Shown one piece after another: positions 36,485 through 48,040 of a stretch of 64,000 bases of DNA. This stretch comes from Trachythela sp. YZ-2020 (taxonomy: Eukaryota; Cnidaria; Anthozoa; Malacalcyonacea; Clavulariidae): contig JADLSH010000191.1 in assembly GCA_016169945.1 (NCBI GenBank), forward strand, positions 2,194,133 to 2,258,132, read 5' to 3'. Made by a program: the position numbers and the translations under genes. The notes beneath the pieces were generated by a model, which was given only the letters and a program-made list of their open reading frames with translations, was not told the origin of the DNA and searched no databases. Position 1 is the stretch's first letter. Each line of letters starts with the position of its first letter.

Positions 36485-36590
36485 CTGGGCCCAGCATTTT
36501 CTCGATATATGAGCAACTGAAATAGGCATTAGGTTTATTATGGTTAGGTTAGGTTTAGTTGCTCATATACCGAGAAAATGCCGGTTCCAG
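36485..36590. mobile_element. Fold-back MITE-like element
   Basis: The left arm includes GCATTTTCTCGATATATGAG and the right arm is its near complement, CTCATATACCGAGAAAATGC, with a spacer of about 38 bp. Outer bases CTGG / CCAG also pair. No clear target duplication. Confidence 0.6.
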
Positions 36591-38075
36591 TTTCCCTCGA
36601 TAAACAAAAAACAGTGCCATGTATGGGGCCATGATTGGTTGTGGGGTTAAATTCCCTGTGCACTGGGATATATATAAAAGATTTGATTATTAAATGTAAG
36701 TACTGAATTCCTTTGTATAAATATATGTGTCAACATGCTGTGGCACTCTGGAAAGTTTGTATCATGCAACCAAGATTTTGGGTGTGCAATTTTGATTTCT
36801 CTGTATATTTACTATTAAATTTTCGAAATCTCGGTTGTGTGATTTCCAAACTTTCCAGTCTGGGGGGTGCATATTTGTTTGTTGCTCAAACATGCCGAGA
36901 TATACACACACACCTCAGAATATACAAGAGTTTCGTCCATAACTGGAATTTCACTCACCCTCACATCTTTTATTCAGATTTTTATTTTCAGTTTGTAATA
37001 TAAAACTTCTGTGATTATGTGTATGAAAAGTTGTTTCATGAAATGTTTATCTATCCAGTAAGTTAAAATACATCACTGGCTCAGCGTATTAACTTGTATA
37101 AATCTACTTTAGTACGTACTTTATCTTATAAATATGAAATGATTATCCATCCAGTCAACTTTATGCAGATCAATGGCCACTGAACTCTTAAATTGACTGA
37201 TTTGATGAACCATTTTATTTATATAAGATGAAGTACTGTTGGGAGCAACAGATCTGAATATACGTAACTGGTTACTGGATGGATAAACATTTCATCTAGA
37301 TAAAATGAAGTACTACGGTATAGGCTTCTATCCAGTGTTACATAAGTTCAGTGACACTGATCTCCATAAATATACTGGTTGGAAGAATCCTTTCATCTAT
37401 ATAAAATGAAGTACTATTGAGAAGTTTAAATGAGGTTAAAGACTTAAAGCTGCCATGGTTGGAAATTTTTGTAAATTTTCTTGAGAAGAGTTAACTTCAT
37501 AAACATTCACCCAAACAAACATGGACCTTAATGAAGATTCACCAAATGGCATTGGTACAAATTCTGTTGCAGGTTTGTTTAATACAACTTTTGCGTGCAC
37601 TGACGTCTAAATATTTTACAGTCAAACACCAAAAACTAAGGGTGGATGTCTAGTCCACTCTGTAAAGTTTGTATCGCGCAACCGAGATATCGGGGTGCGC
37701 AAAATCTCGGTTGTGCAATTTCCCAGTCAGGTATCTAATATGGATGAATGACCAAATGTATTGGTTTGTGTCCATATGGCTTATGGGTGATGTTGTCCTG
37801 CGACTTAACAAGTTTTCAGGGAAAATGTAACGACTTGATAAAATGGCAACTTACATTGTCATTCAGATTTTGTCCTGTAATCACAGACTTGTTCCACGAT
37901 GGGGGGAAGAGGGTATTGTAGTTATTAAATTAATTATCATGGTTATTAAAATCCCACCGGCATTTCTTATCGCCTTATTATCCAATTTATTGTTTTCAAT
38001 AAACAAACCTACAATCAAGCGATTGAAAAGATGACAACAACTTTCTGTCAACTCGTTTTGACTAAGACCATGACA
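36591..38075. other. Gene-free region with degenerate repeats
   Basis: From about 37015 to 37430 a motif with GGATGGATAAACATTTCATC and TATAAAATGAAGTACT recurs in both orientations. A short ATG frame at 37521 (MDLNEDSPNGIGTNSVA) meets a GTTTGT donor-like site but nothing joins it. Confidence 0.35.
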
Positions 38076-38382
38076 CTAATCCGTGTTCATGTAAAGCTTA
38101 CATTCTTCAGTTACCAGCAAAGGCTCACAAACATTATCTCCGTTCATTCTGGTTTTAACCACGTTGAGAAACTCATGAATAAAGATGAAATAATTCAGTA
38201 AATAGAATGTAAAAATGTATTTATCTAATTGAAAACAAATAAAGAAAATGGGGCAGGAAGTGGTGTCCACACAGCCACACTTTGGTGAGGCACACACCAG
38301 CAGTCAGTCACACGGTGAGGCACATACCAGCCAAGGAGAGCAAGAGCCTCCCTTTAGTTTCTATATCTAACTTTATTTTGGT

Positions 38383-39452
38383 TCAATATTCTTGTCTCAA
38401 ATGTCTTTTCTTTACATCTGCTATTTGGAAAATGAGCAACGTGTTCACTATCTTGCCTGTTAATGCAGCATGGTCCATGAGTATATAATAAACTATTGCC
38501 TTCCAATCACCAGCAGCTAGGTTGTAATATAATATAACACCCTGTATGGCTAGGAATGCACATCCGAATAGGCCAAACAAGAGCAGCGGAGGAAAACGTT
38601 CTTTTACATTCTTGGCAGTCAGAATGAAATATAATATAACAAATGCAATTAGTATATATAACACTATACAAAAATTCCCAATATTTGGAGAACAGGATAA
38701 TGTTGAATCGCAGTTATTCCACCAAATATATTAATAGCCCAGATGCCACACACATGTCAAACTTGAGTAAATGTCATAAGTTAAAGCTCCACTGGTATGG
38801 CACATACACAGATGGTAGATTGTGCTGTCAATATATGGTGACATACAGCCAATGTAATGTAAGATGTACCATAGGATGTACAGAGGGTATAATTTGTGTA
38901 TATCGCTGGTATACTTGCATAGGGTATCCAAAACAGCATCAGAATACCAGATATTGCTAAATGAAAAGATATATGTTAAAAAGTAAAAGGGATATGTGGC
39001 TTACACTGAGCATTATCGTTCAGAAGATGATAGTAATAATAATAATATTTAATATTTATATTGCGCAAATTAACATGCTATAGTATATGATCAAATAGTA
39101 GATGATAGCCATTGAACATGCAGTTATCAGAGTGAGAAGATAATGTTAATTTTTTCATAATGTATTGTCTCTTGTATTTTGACTTTTGTCCGGTTATATG
39201 ACTCCAGTTAAGTGAAAGACTAAAAACTCACCAAGTGTATAGATATTGACAGTTTGATTATGAAAAAATAATAAACTTTGACAACACTCTGACATTCATC
39301 TGTGCCATCTGTCGCCGATAACCGTCTTTTACGAACGGATTAAAACGCAAATAATCCGGCATTTCGTCTATTTTATGCAACTTGTTTTCATAAATGGCAT
39401 CCTTTTTATTCACTTCTGAATTTGGAAAGCCGACATTGTTTTTCTTGGCCAT
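38383..39452 (-). pseudogene. paqr4: PAQR4-like seven-helix receptor, frameshifted
   Basis: On the minus strand an ATG at 39452 opens exon 1 (39452-39232), with PDYLRFNPFVKDGYR, the usual PAQR N-terminal signature, then HNQTVNIYTL before a GTGAGT donor. Exon 2 starts at 38956 in matching phase 1 and reads ISGILMLFWIPYAS, STIYHLCMCHTSGALTYDI, CGIWAINIFGGITAI, then membrane segments to 38383. Keeping this homology requires four frame changes: one extra T in a T-run near 39262, one near 38900, an extra base in TGTGTGTGG near 38753, and a missing base near 38705. AATAAA is seen just after the stop. The family members are membrane receptors or ceramidase-like enzymes. The final helix is not found, unless a GTAAAG site near 38415 leads to another exon. 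Either decayed or affected by assembly indels. Confidence 0.65.
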
Positions 39453-39640
39453 TTCACCAGTATTTGTGTAAAGTAACTTTTTGACGATATCGAGTTTCAG
39501 ACATTTTGATACGTAGCTCCGCCCACGTACGGGTTAACGGTCCCCGGGTGAAAGACCCCGGCACTGATGATAATATTTGGGAGTTCGCGCTTTTGGCGGG
39601 AAGATTTTCAAAACTCCAAAACAAAATGGCGACGGTTTTA
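39453..39640. promoter_or_regulatory. GC-richer divergent promoter candidate with an E2F site
   Basis: Just upstream of the PAQR4-like ATG. TTTTGGCGGGAA at 39591-39602 matches the E2F consensus, with a GC-box-like GCTCCGCCCA near 39513 and AAAATGGCGAC (YY1-like) near 39623. A plus-strand transcript could start here; its first donor may be AAG|GTAGTT near 39760. No coding start was confirmed. Confidence 0.4.
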
Positions 39641-39880
39641 TTGTGTTGAGTTGAAGGACATTTCTCTTTTTAAAACAGTAAACACTGTAGCTACAGAATA
39701 TTATGAAATTTATACTACAATGGACGGAGAACAGTTCAAGTTGCTATAAAGTGGAATAAAGGTAGTTATTTAAGTTAACGTTACGATTTTATCCGTATAA
39801 ATATAAATTGCTTTTTAATTTTTATAGCTAGTTCGTATTTTGACAATACTATTAGTTATTTTAGTACTGTATTGTACATA

Positions 39881-40105
39881 TTAGGGAGCTTTAGATTTGA
39901 CTACGAGTACGACTACGGGATTTTCCGTTAAATATCTGCTACTAGAAACTTGTTATCGTCCTCTTTGGCACAGCACAACTATGAGTTTGTAGTAGCTATA
40001 TTTAAGTAGCAGACGTTAAGCAGAAAAATATTGTGGTCGTTTAAAGCCTGGTTCACACGAGTGAGATGTGTGAACCGAGCTTTTGTCCAATATAAACCTC
40101 CCTAA
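39881..40105. mobile_element. MITE candidate with TTAGGGAG termini
   Basis: Left TTAGGGAGCTTTAGATTTG and right AAACCTCCCTAA form short inverted termini, about 225 bp apart. The left terminus recurs at 26520 (TTAGGGAGCTTAAGATC), so it is a family. No coding sequence. Confidence 0.45.
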
Positions 40106-40529
40106 TTTGTATTGGAGGGCCACAGGTTAATTTGTTAGGCCCTGTTTACATGAGCCCAGCCTTGTTTGTTATTGCATTCACATAAACCCAGGTTGGGGGC
40201 AACATTAGATATTTGCTTTCAACCCGGGTCAGCTTGAGCCAACCTGGTTGTGGCATTTTTCTGTTCATAACTCTTTCAGTGCACACTATTTTGCTGATAC
40301 AAATGTTTCTAACCTTTGTATCATCCACCTTATGTCAGCCAAATTTGTGTACTTGTTGTAAGACGATCTAACAAGACCCATAATTCTCATTTAACATATG
40401 AATATTGTATATCAATGAGTGTTAGAGCTTGTGGAGGCCACAGCTCAAGGAAAATCATAACTTTTACAATAAATATCTGTCATCTTCTCATTTGGACATA
40501 TTAGGGGATGTTGCATTTAAAAAAATAAC

Positions 40530-41380
40530 CTAACCTTGAACAAAGCATTAAAACTTGATATTTTGTCTTTTTAATTTAGGATACATGTTTGCATGGATGC
40601 CATACATTGATGCCATACATTGATGCCATATACAACTTCAGTTTGGATACCATGCAAGAAATATAATGGACCTTTTCTTGAAATGAATTGTGAAGCAATC
40701 TATACCGAAGAAAGGAGACTTTTTCAGGTTAGAATATTCCTTGTGACAAGTAAAATACTACTGACAAGTAAAATACTAAAGTAGGGTACATCTAGGTGCT
40801 AGGGCAGATTGCCAGTTATGGTTATTATTATAGGTATAATAGCATATTTGTTTTCCATATAATTTAAAAAATGTGCATGGGTGAGTTTTCAAAGACTCAA
40901 ATTTGCACAAGTTAATTTACATGGGAAAGACATTGGTTCGATTGTTGCTTCTTTCCAAGAAATGGGGTTTGCCTGCTTACAGAGATCCAAGCGAAGATGG
41001 CGACTGTGCCACCAGGCAGTTACTTCTCATGTGGGCCTTATGACATCGATTCATGCATGATTGATTGACTTTCCATGGAAAAACAACTCTTGTTGACAGA
41101 ACGTTAATGCATGATGCATGATAGAGTTCCTACCACAGCAGATTTCTCACTCTCAATTGGTACAAATGTCTTAAAGCTAACCTTGATCAAAGCATTAAAA
41201 CTTGATATTTTGTCTTTAATTAGGATACATGTTCAGCATGGATGCTATACATTGATGCCATATACAACTTCAGTTTGGATACAATGCAAGATATAATAGA
41301 CCTTTTCTTGAAATGAATTGCAAAGCAATCTATGCTGAAGAAAGGAGACTAGCTTTGTCAGGTTGGAATATTCCTTGTGT
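40530..41380 (+). repeat. Exon-like segment present twice
   Basis: About 200 bp at 40530-40746 recur at 41178-41380: AAAGCATTAAAACTTGATAT, a TTTAG/TTAG acceptor-like site, GCCATATACAACTTCAGTTT, GAAGAAAGGAGACT and a CAG|GTTRGAATATTCC donor-like site. Copy 1 has an open 35-codon frame (40623-40727, starting MPYTTSVWIPCKK and ending in phase 0). Copy 2 has stops. It might be a first coding exon and its dead copy; I do not recognise it. Confidence 0.3.
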
Positions 41381-41439
41381 ATTAAACCATTAACTGCAGT
41401 ATCCGCCTATGTTTAAATTAACACCATAATTGCAATGCG

Positions 41440-44400
41440 TTGACTGATGGGTAAAATCACATCAGGGGATAGGTTGGCCATTCGTAGTTGTTCGATGGTA
41501 GTTTGGCTTGATTTTTCTGGTTGGTCGTGCAAAATAGGCAAGTCTGCAGCTCAGTTCTTCATGGCAAGCTCTGCCCTTCGGGTGCAAGGCCTAACACGAT
41601 CAGGAATAACCAGGCAAAATTGTCATTGAATCTCCACTTGTGACCAGCTTTTCGCCTGTGTGGCTTGATCTAGCTTTCTACGATTGTCATTTCTAATTGG
41701 CAGTTAGTATATAAAATCTGCCTGCATTCATATTTATATTTGAGTTGTATAAATTAGCACCAGAATGGCAGCTATGACGGGTGGGTAAAATCACATAAGG
41801 GGATAGGTTGGCCATTTGTGGTTGTTCGATGTCAGTTTGGCTTAATTTTTCTGGTTGGTCGTGCAAAATAGGCTAGTCAGCAGCTCAGTTCTGCATGGCA
41901 AGCTCTGCCCTTCGGGTGCAAGGCCTAACACGATCAGGAATAGCCAGGCAAAATTGTCATTGAATCTCCACTTGTGACCAGCTTTTCGCCTGTGTGGCTT
42001 GATCTACCTTTCTACGATTGTCATTTCTAATTGGCAGTTAGTATATAAAATCTGCCTGCATTCATATTTATATTTGAGTTGTATAAATTAGCACCAGAAT
42101 GGCAACTATGACGGGGTGGGTAAAATCACATAAGGGGATAGGTTGGCCATTTGTGGTTGTTCGATGTCAGTTTGGCTTAATTTTTCTGGTTGGTCGTGCA
42201 AAATAGGCTAGTCAGCAGCTCAGTTCTGCATGGCAAGCTCTGCCTTCGGTGCAAGGCCTAACACGATCAGGAATAACCAGGCAAAATTGTCATTGAATCT
42301 CCACTTGTGACCAGCATTTCGCCTGTGTGGCTTGATCTAGCTTTCTACGATTGTCATTTCTAATTGGCAGTTAGTATATAAAATCTGCCTGCATTCATAT
42401 TTATATTTGAGTTGTATAAATTAGCACCAGAATGGCAACTATGGCGGGATGGGTAAAATCACATAAGGATAGGTTGGCCATTTGTGGTAGTTCGATGTCA
42501 GTTTGGCTTAATTTTTCTGGTTGGTCGTGCAAAATAGGCTAGTCAGCAGCTCAGTTCTGCATGGCAAGCTCTGCCCTTCGGGTGCAAGGCCTAACACGAT
42601 CAGGAATAACCAGGCAAAATTGTCATTGAATCTCCACTTGTGACCAGCTTTTCGCCTGTGTGGCTTGATCTAGCTTTCTACGATTGTCATTTCTAATTGG
42701 CAGTTAGTATATAAAATCTGCCTGCATTCATATTTATATTTGAGTTGTATAAATTAGCACCAGAATGGCAACTATGATGGGTGGGTAAAATCACATAAGG
42801 ATAGGTTGGCCATTTGTGGTTGTTCGATGTCAGTTTGGCTTAATTTTTCTGGTTGGTCGTGCAAAATAGGCTAGTCAGCAGCTCAGTTCTGCATGGCAAG
42901 CTCTGCCCTTCGGTGCAAGGCCTAACACGATCAGGAATAACCAGGCAAAATTGTCATTGAATCTCCACTTGTGACCAGCATTTCGCCTGTGTGGCTTGAT
43001 CTAGCTTTCTACGATTGTCATTTCTAATTGGCAGTTAGTATATAAAATCTGCCTGCATTCATATTTATATTTGAGTTGTATAAATTAGCACCAGAATGGC
43101 AACTATGACGGGTGGGTAAAATCACATAAGGGGATAGGTTGGCCATTTGTGGTAGTTCGATGTCAGTTTGGCTTAATTTTTCTGGTTGGTCGTGCAAAAT
43201 AGGCTAGTCAGCAGCTCAGTTCTGCATGGCAAGCTCTGCCCTTCGGGTGCAAGGCCTAACACGATCAGGAATAACCAGGCAAAATTGTCATTGAATCTCC
43301 ACTTGTGACCAGCTTTTCGCCTGTGTGGCTTGATCTAGCTTTCTACGATTGTCATTTCTAATTGGCAGTTAGTATATAAAATCTGCCTGCATTCATATTT
43401 ATATTTGAGTTGTATAAATTAGCACCAGAATGGCAACTATGACGGGTGGGTAAAATCACATAAGGGGATAGGTTGGCCATTTGTGGTTGTTCGATGTCAG
43501 TTTGGCTTAATTTTTCTGGTTGGTCGTGCAAAATAGGCTAGTCAGCAGCTCAGTTCTGCATGGCAAGCTCTGCCCTTCGGGTGCAAGGGCTAACACGATC
43601 AGGAATAACCAGGCAAAATTGTCATTGAATCTCCACTTGTGACCAGCTTTTCGCCTATGTGGCTTGATCTAGCTTTCTAAGATTGTCATTTCTAATTGGA
43701 AGTTAGTATATAAAATCTGCCTGCATTCATATTTATATTTGAGTTGTATAAATTAGCACCAGAATGGCAACTATGACGGGTGGGTAAAATCACATAAGGG
43801 GATAGGTTGGCCATTTGTGGTTGTTCGATGTCAGTTTGGCTTAATTTTTCTGGTTGGTCGTGCAAAATAGGCTAGTCAGCAGCTCAGTTCTGCATGGCAA
43901 GCTCTGCCCTTCGGGTGCAAGGCCTAACACGATCAGGAATAACCAGGCAAAATTGTCATTGAATCTCCACTTGTCACCAGCTTTTCGCCTGTGTGGCTTG
44001 ATCTAGCTTTCTATGATTGTCATTTCTAATTGGCAGTTAGTATATAAAATCTGCCTGCATTCATATTTATATTTGAGTTGTATAAATTAGCACCAGAATG
44101 GCAACTATGACGGTGGGTAAAATCACATAAGGGGATAGGTTGGCCATTTGTGGTTGTTCGATGTCAGTTTGGCTTAATTTTTCTGGTTGGTCGTGCAAAA
44201 TAGGCTAGTCAGCAGCTCAGTTCTGCATGGCAAGCTCTGCCCTTCGGGTGCAAGGCCTAACACGATCAGGAATAACCAGGCAAAATTGTCATTGAATCTC
44301 CACTTGTGACCAGCTTTTCGCCTATGTGGCTTGATCTAGCTTTCTAAGATTGTCATTTCTAATTGGAAGTTAGTATATAAAATCTGCCTGCATTCATATT

Positions 44401-46029
44401 TATATTTGAGTTGTATAAATTAGCACCAGAATGGCAACTATGACGGGTGGGTAAAATCACATAAGGGGATAGGTTGGCCATTTGTGGTTGTTCGATGTCA
44501 GTTTGGCTTAATTTTTCTGGTTGGTCGTGCAAAATAGGCTAGTCAGCAGCTCAGTTCTGCATGGCAAGCTCTGCCCTTCGGGTGCAAGGCCTAACACGAT
44601 CAGGAATAACCAGGCAAAATTGTCATTGAATCTCCACTTGTCACCAGCTTTTCGCCTGTGTGGCTTGATCTAGCTTTCTATGATTGTCATTTCTAATTGG
44701 CAGTTAGTATATAAAATCTGCCTGCATTCATATTTATATTTGAGTTGTATAAATTAGCACCAGAATGGCAACTATGACGGGTGGGTAAAATCACATAAGG
44801 GGATAGGTTGGCCATTTGTGGTTGTTCGATGTCAGTTTGGCTTAATTTTTCTGGTTGGTCGTGCAAAATAGGCTAGTCAACAGCTCAGTTCTGCATGGCA
44901 AGCTCTGCCCTTCGGGTGCAAGGCCTAACACGATCAGGAATAACCAGGCAAAATTGTCATTGAATCTCCACTTGTGACCAGCTTTTCGCCTGTGTGGCTT
45001 GATCTAGCTTTCTACGATTGTCATTTCTAATTGGCAGTTAGTATATAAAATCTGCCTGCATTCATATTTATATTTGAGTTGTATAAATTAGCACCAGAAT
45101 GGCAACTATGATGGGTGGGTAAAATCACATAAGGGGTAGGTTGGCCATTTGTGGTTGTTCGATGTCAGTTTGGCTTAATTTTTCTGGTTGGTCGTGCAAA
45201 ATAGGCTAGTCAGCAGCTCAGTTCTGCATGGCAAGCTCTGCACTTCGGGTGCAAGGCCTAACACGATCAGGAATAACCAGGCAAAATTGTCATTGAATCT
45301 CCACTTGTGACCAGCTTTTCGCCTGTGTGGCTTGATCTAGCTTTCTACGATTGTCATTTCTAATTGGCAGTTAGTATATAAAATCTCCCTGCATTCATAT
45401 TTATATTTGAGTTGTATGAATTAGCACCAGAATGGCAACTATGACTGGTGGGTAAAATCACATAAGGGGATAGGTTGGCCGTTTGTGGTTGTTCGATGTC
45501 AGTTTGGCTTAATTTTTCTGGTTGGTCGTGCAAAATAGGCTAGTCAGCAGCTCAGTTCTGCATGGCAAGCTCTGCCCTTCGGGTGCAAGGCCTAACACGA
45601 TCAGGAATAACCAGGCAAAATTGTCATTGAATCTCCACTTGTGACCAGCTTTTCGCCTGTGTGGCTTGATCTAGCTTTCTATGATTGTCATTTCTAATTG
45701 GCAGTTAGTATATAAAATCTGCCTGCATTCATATTTATATTTGAGTTGTATAAATTAGCACCAGAATGGCAACTATGATGGGTGGGTAAAATCACATAAG
45801 GGGTAGGTTGGCCATTTGTGGTTGTTCGATGTCAGTTTGGCTTAATTTTTCTGGTTGGTCGTGCAAAATAGGCTAGTCAGCAGCTCAGTTCTGCATGGCA
45901 AGCTCTGCCCTTCGGGTGCAAGGCCTAACACGATCAGGAATAACCAGGCAAAATTGTCATTGAATCTCCACTTGTGACCAGCTTTTCTTCTGTGTGGCTT
46001 GATCTAGCTTTCTACGATTGTCATTTCTA
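41440..46029. repeat. 334-bp tandem array, 14 copies
   Basis: The landmark AGGTTGGCCATTTG occurs at 41471 (diverged), 41805, 42140, 42471, 42803, 43136 and onward to 45806, spaced 331-335 bp. Every unit has TGGCTTAATTTTTCTGGTTG, TGCCCTTCGGGTGCA (a UUCG-capped hairpin if transcribed), GGCCTAACACGATCAGGAAT, a TATAAAATC box and a seven-codon frame MATMTGG. The last unit is cut at 46029, exactly where transposase sequence begins. No known RNA family is recognised. Confidence 0.95.
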
Positions 46030-46676
46030 CAAGAAGATTAATTATAGATGATATAGTGCAAGCTGGAGGAGATAGAATAACGGGATACACAGCTGTATCA
46101 TTCAATGAAGTCGCGAGAAGACACAAAGTGTCACACAATTCTGTTGCAAGTATTTGGAAGCGTTTTTGCAACGACTACACAGAGAAAAGAGCGCATTGTG
46201 GTGGAGATCACAGAGGAAAACTTACTGATGAGGACTTGGAGCTTATTGAGACGCTCAAAACAGAGAAAGGAACAATTTCTTTGTCGGAGATATACGAAAT
46301 TTTGGAAGAGGTCAATGACGAAAATATTGACATTTCATTATCGACTATTTCACGCGGTGAAAAACAAAATGCTATCTGGAAAGGCTTACTCCAGAAAAAG
46401 ATAACGAGTGTCGCATCCCAACGTTTACTGCAACGAACATGCTGTATACACAGCTGTTCATTGACTATTTAAGTTCAAAGTATCCATGGTGTTTGAAGTT
46501 TTTTGATGAGGCGGGAATCAAGTTACCTGAGGTAGGAACACGACTTTATGGACATGCTCCAGTCGGCGAGAGGTGTGTAGATGTAGTGAGAAAATGCGAA
46601 TCGCCGAATAACACCTTGAATTTACTTATATCTTTAAATGGGCCAGAATATTGCAATATCATACCTCACTTGCAAA
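46030..46676 (+). pseudogene. IS630/Tc1-like transposase with paired-like HTH, truncated both ends
   Basis: The N-terminal DNA-binding part reads RRLIIDDIVQAGGDRITGYT, then VARRHKVSHNSVASIWKRF and LTDEDLELIETLKTEKGTIS, up to STISR. A frameshift near 46360 and a lost base near 46425 lead to MLYTQLFIDYLSSKYP and CLKFFDEAGIKLPEVGTRLY, the first catalytic Asp region of a DDE_3-type nuclease, then LNLLISLNGPEYCNII. It stops at about 46676, where the 165-bp satellite starts, so the rest of the catalytic domain, both inverted termini and the start codon are missing. Long dead. Confidence 0.85.
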
Positions 46677-46688
46677 TGGTAATATATC

Positions 46689-47870
46689 TAACTAGCAACG
46701 GACAAGATAGCCTAGTGGGTACTTGGTAGCATCGGATGCATGAGAACTATGGATCAATCCCTGCTGAAGTACAAGTAGTTTTAGACTTTGAAAATCTTGT
46801 TCATTAATTCCACCTGATACAGAAAAGGGTTAAGGAAAATAAATATATATATCTAACTAGCAACGGACAAGATAGCCTAGTGGGTACTTGGTAGCATCGG
46901 ATGCATGAGAACTATGGATCAATCCCTGCTGAAGTACAAGTAGTTTTAGACTTTGAAAATCTTGTTCATTAATTCCACCTGATACAGAAAAGGTTAAGGA
47001 AAATAAATACATATATCTAACTAGCAACGGACAAGATAGTAGTGCTGTGCAAACTCCGGGTTTTTCACCTCCGGCTCCGGCTCCGGCTCCGGCCAAAAAA
47101 ACTCCGGCTCCGGGAAAAACTCCGCATGCAGAATTCCAGCTCCGGCAAATTCGTGAAAATTCGAAAATTTAATGGAAATTTTCAATTTCAAAGTGGAAGC
47201 ACTATCTTTGTTTTTATTTTAACACTTATGACTGTCGTCATAGCTGTCGTCTCGATACAGAGAGCGCGTTCTAATTTATGATTGACAGCCTGAGAATGTT
47301 TGACAGTAGTTTGAAGCACAAATAAGTGCTGCAGGAGTTTTACCGACAACAAACTCCTAGCTCCGGCTACCGGCAAAATAGGCTCCGGCTCCGGCCCTCC
47401 GGCTCCGGCGCACAGCACTACAAGATAGCCTAGTGGGTACTTGGTAGCATCGGATGCATGAGAACTATGGATCAATCTCTGCTGAAACACAAGTCGTTTT
47501 AGACTTTCAAAATCTTATGATTAATTCCACCTGATACAGAAAAGGGTTAAGGAAAATAAATACATAAATCTAACTAGCAACGGACAATATTGCCTAGTGG
47601 GTACTTGGTAGCATCGGATGCATGAGAACTATGGATCAAGTAGTTTTAGTATGGATCAAGTAGTTTTAGTAGTTGAGTACAAGTAGTTTTAGACTTTGAA
47701 AATCTTGTTCATTAATTCCACCTGATACAGAAAAGGGTTAAGGAAAATAAATACATATATCTAACTAGCAACGGACAAGATAGCCTTGTAGGTACTTGTT
47801 AGCATCGGATGCATGAGAATTATGGATCAATCCCTGCTGAAGTACAAGTAGTTTTAGACTTTGAAAATTT
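46689..47870. repeat. 165-bp tRNA-derived satellite, first block
   Basis: Monomers start ACTAGCAACGGACAAGATAG, followed by CCTAGTGGGTACTTGGTAGC and TATGGATCAATCCCTGCTGA. The tail holds TTAATTCCACCTGATACAGA and GGAAAATAAATACATATATC. The head has a tRNA A-box-like TAGCCTAGTGGG and a degenerate B box (GGATCAATCCC). It is interrupted by the hAT element at 47040. Confidence 0.9.
47040..47420. mobile_element. hAT-type MITE with CTCCGG repeats, inserted in the satellite
   Basis: A 381-bp element with termini TAGTGCTGTGC / GCACAGCACTA, flanked by CAAGATAG at 47032-47039 and 47421-47428 (8 bp). Both subterminal regions are rich in GGCTCCGG/CTCCGG copies. It splits a satellite monomer cleanly, so it arrived after the array formed. 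Confidence 0.9.
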
Positions 47871-48040
47871 GAAAAAAAAAATTTTATAATTTTTTTTTCA
47901 TTTTTTACATTTTTGTTTGAAGTAGGATAGATAGCATCGCATTAGCAAGTTGCACAGTTTTGTTAAAATATGCTCAACAAAAAATGGATAGGTAAGCTGT
48001 GGTCAGAAATTTTGGTAGCCATTTTGAGACACTTAGAAAT
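47871..48040. repeat. T-rich linker between the two satellites
   Basis: Poly-T and poly-A tracts, then AAGTAGGATAGATAGCATCG, TTGCACAGTTTTG and AAAATATGCTCAACAAAAAA. The same linker recurs at about 53050-53200 and 62230-62390, marking repeated borders between satellite types. Confidence 0.8.

Noticed and set aside
37521..37571. Possible first exon starting MDLNEDSPNGIG
   Set aside because: Short, with only a weak GTTTGT donor and no downstream exon that could join it.
41447..41629. 60-codon frame in the first 334-bp unit
   Set aside because: Other units break it by small indels; no domain.
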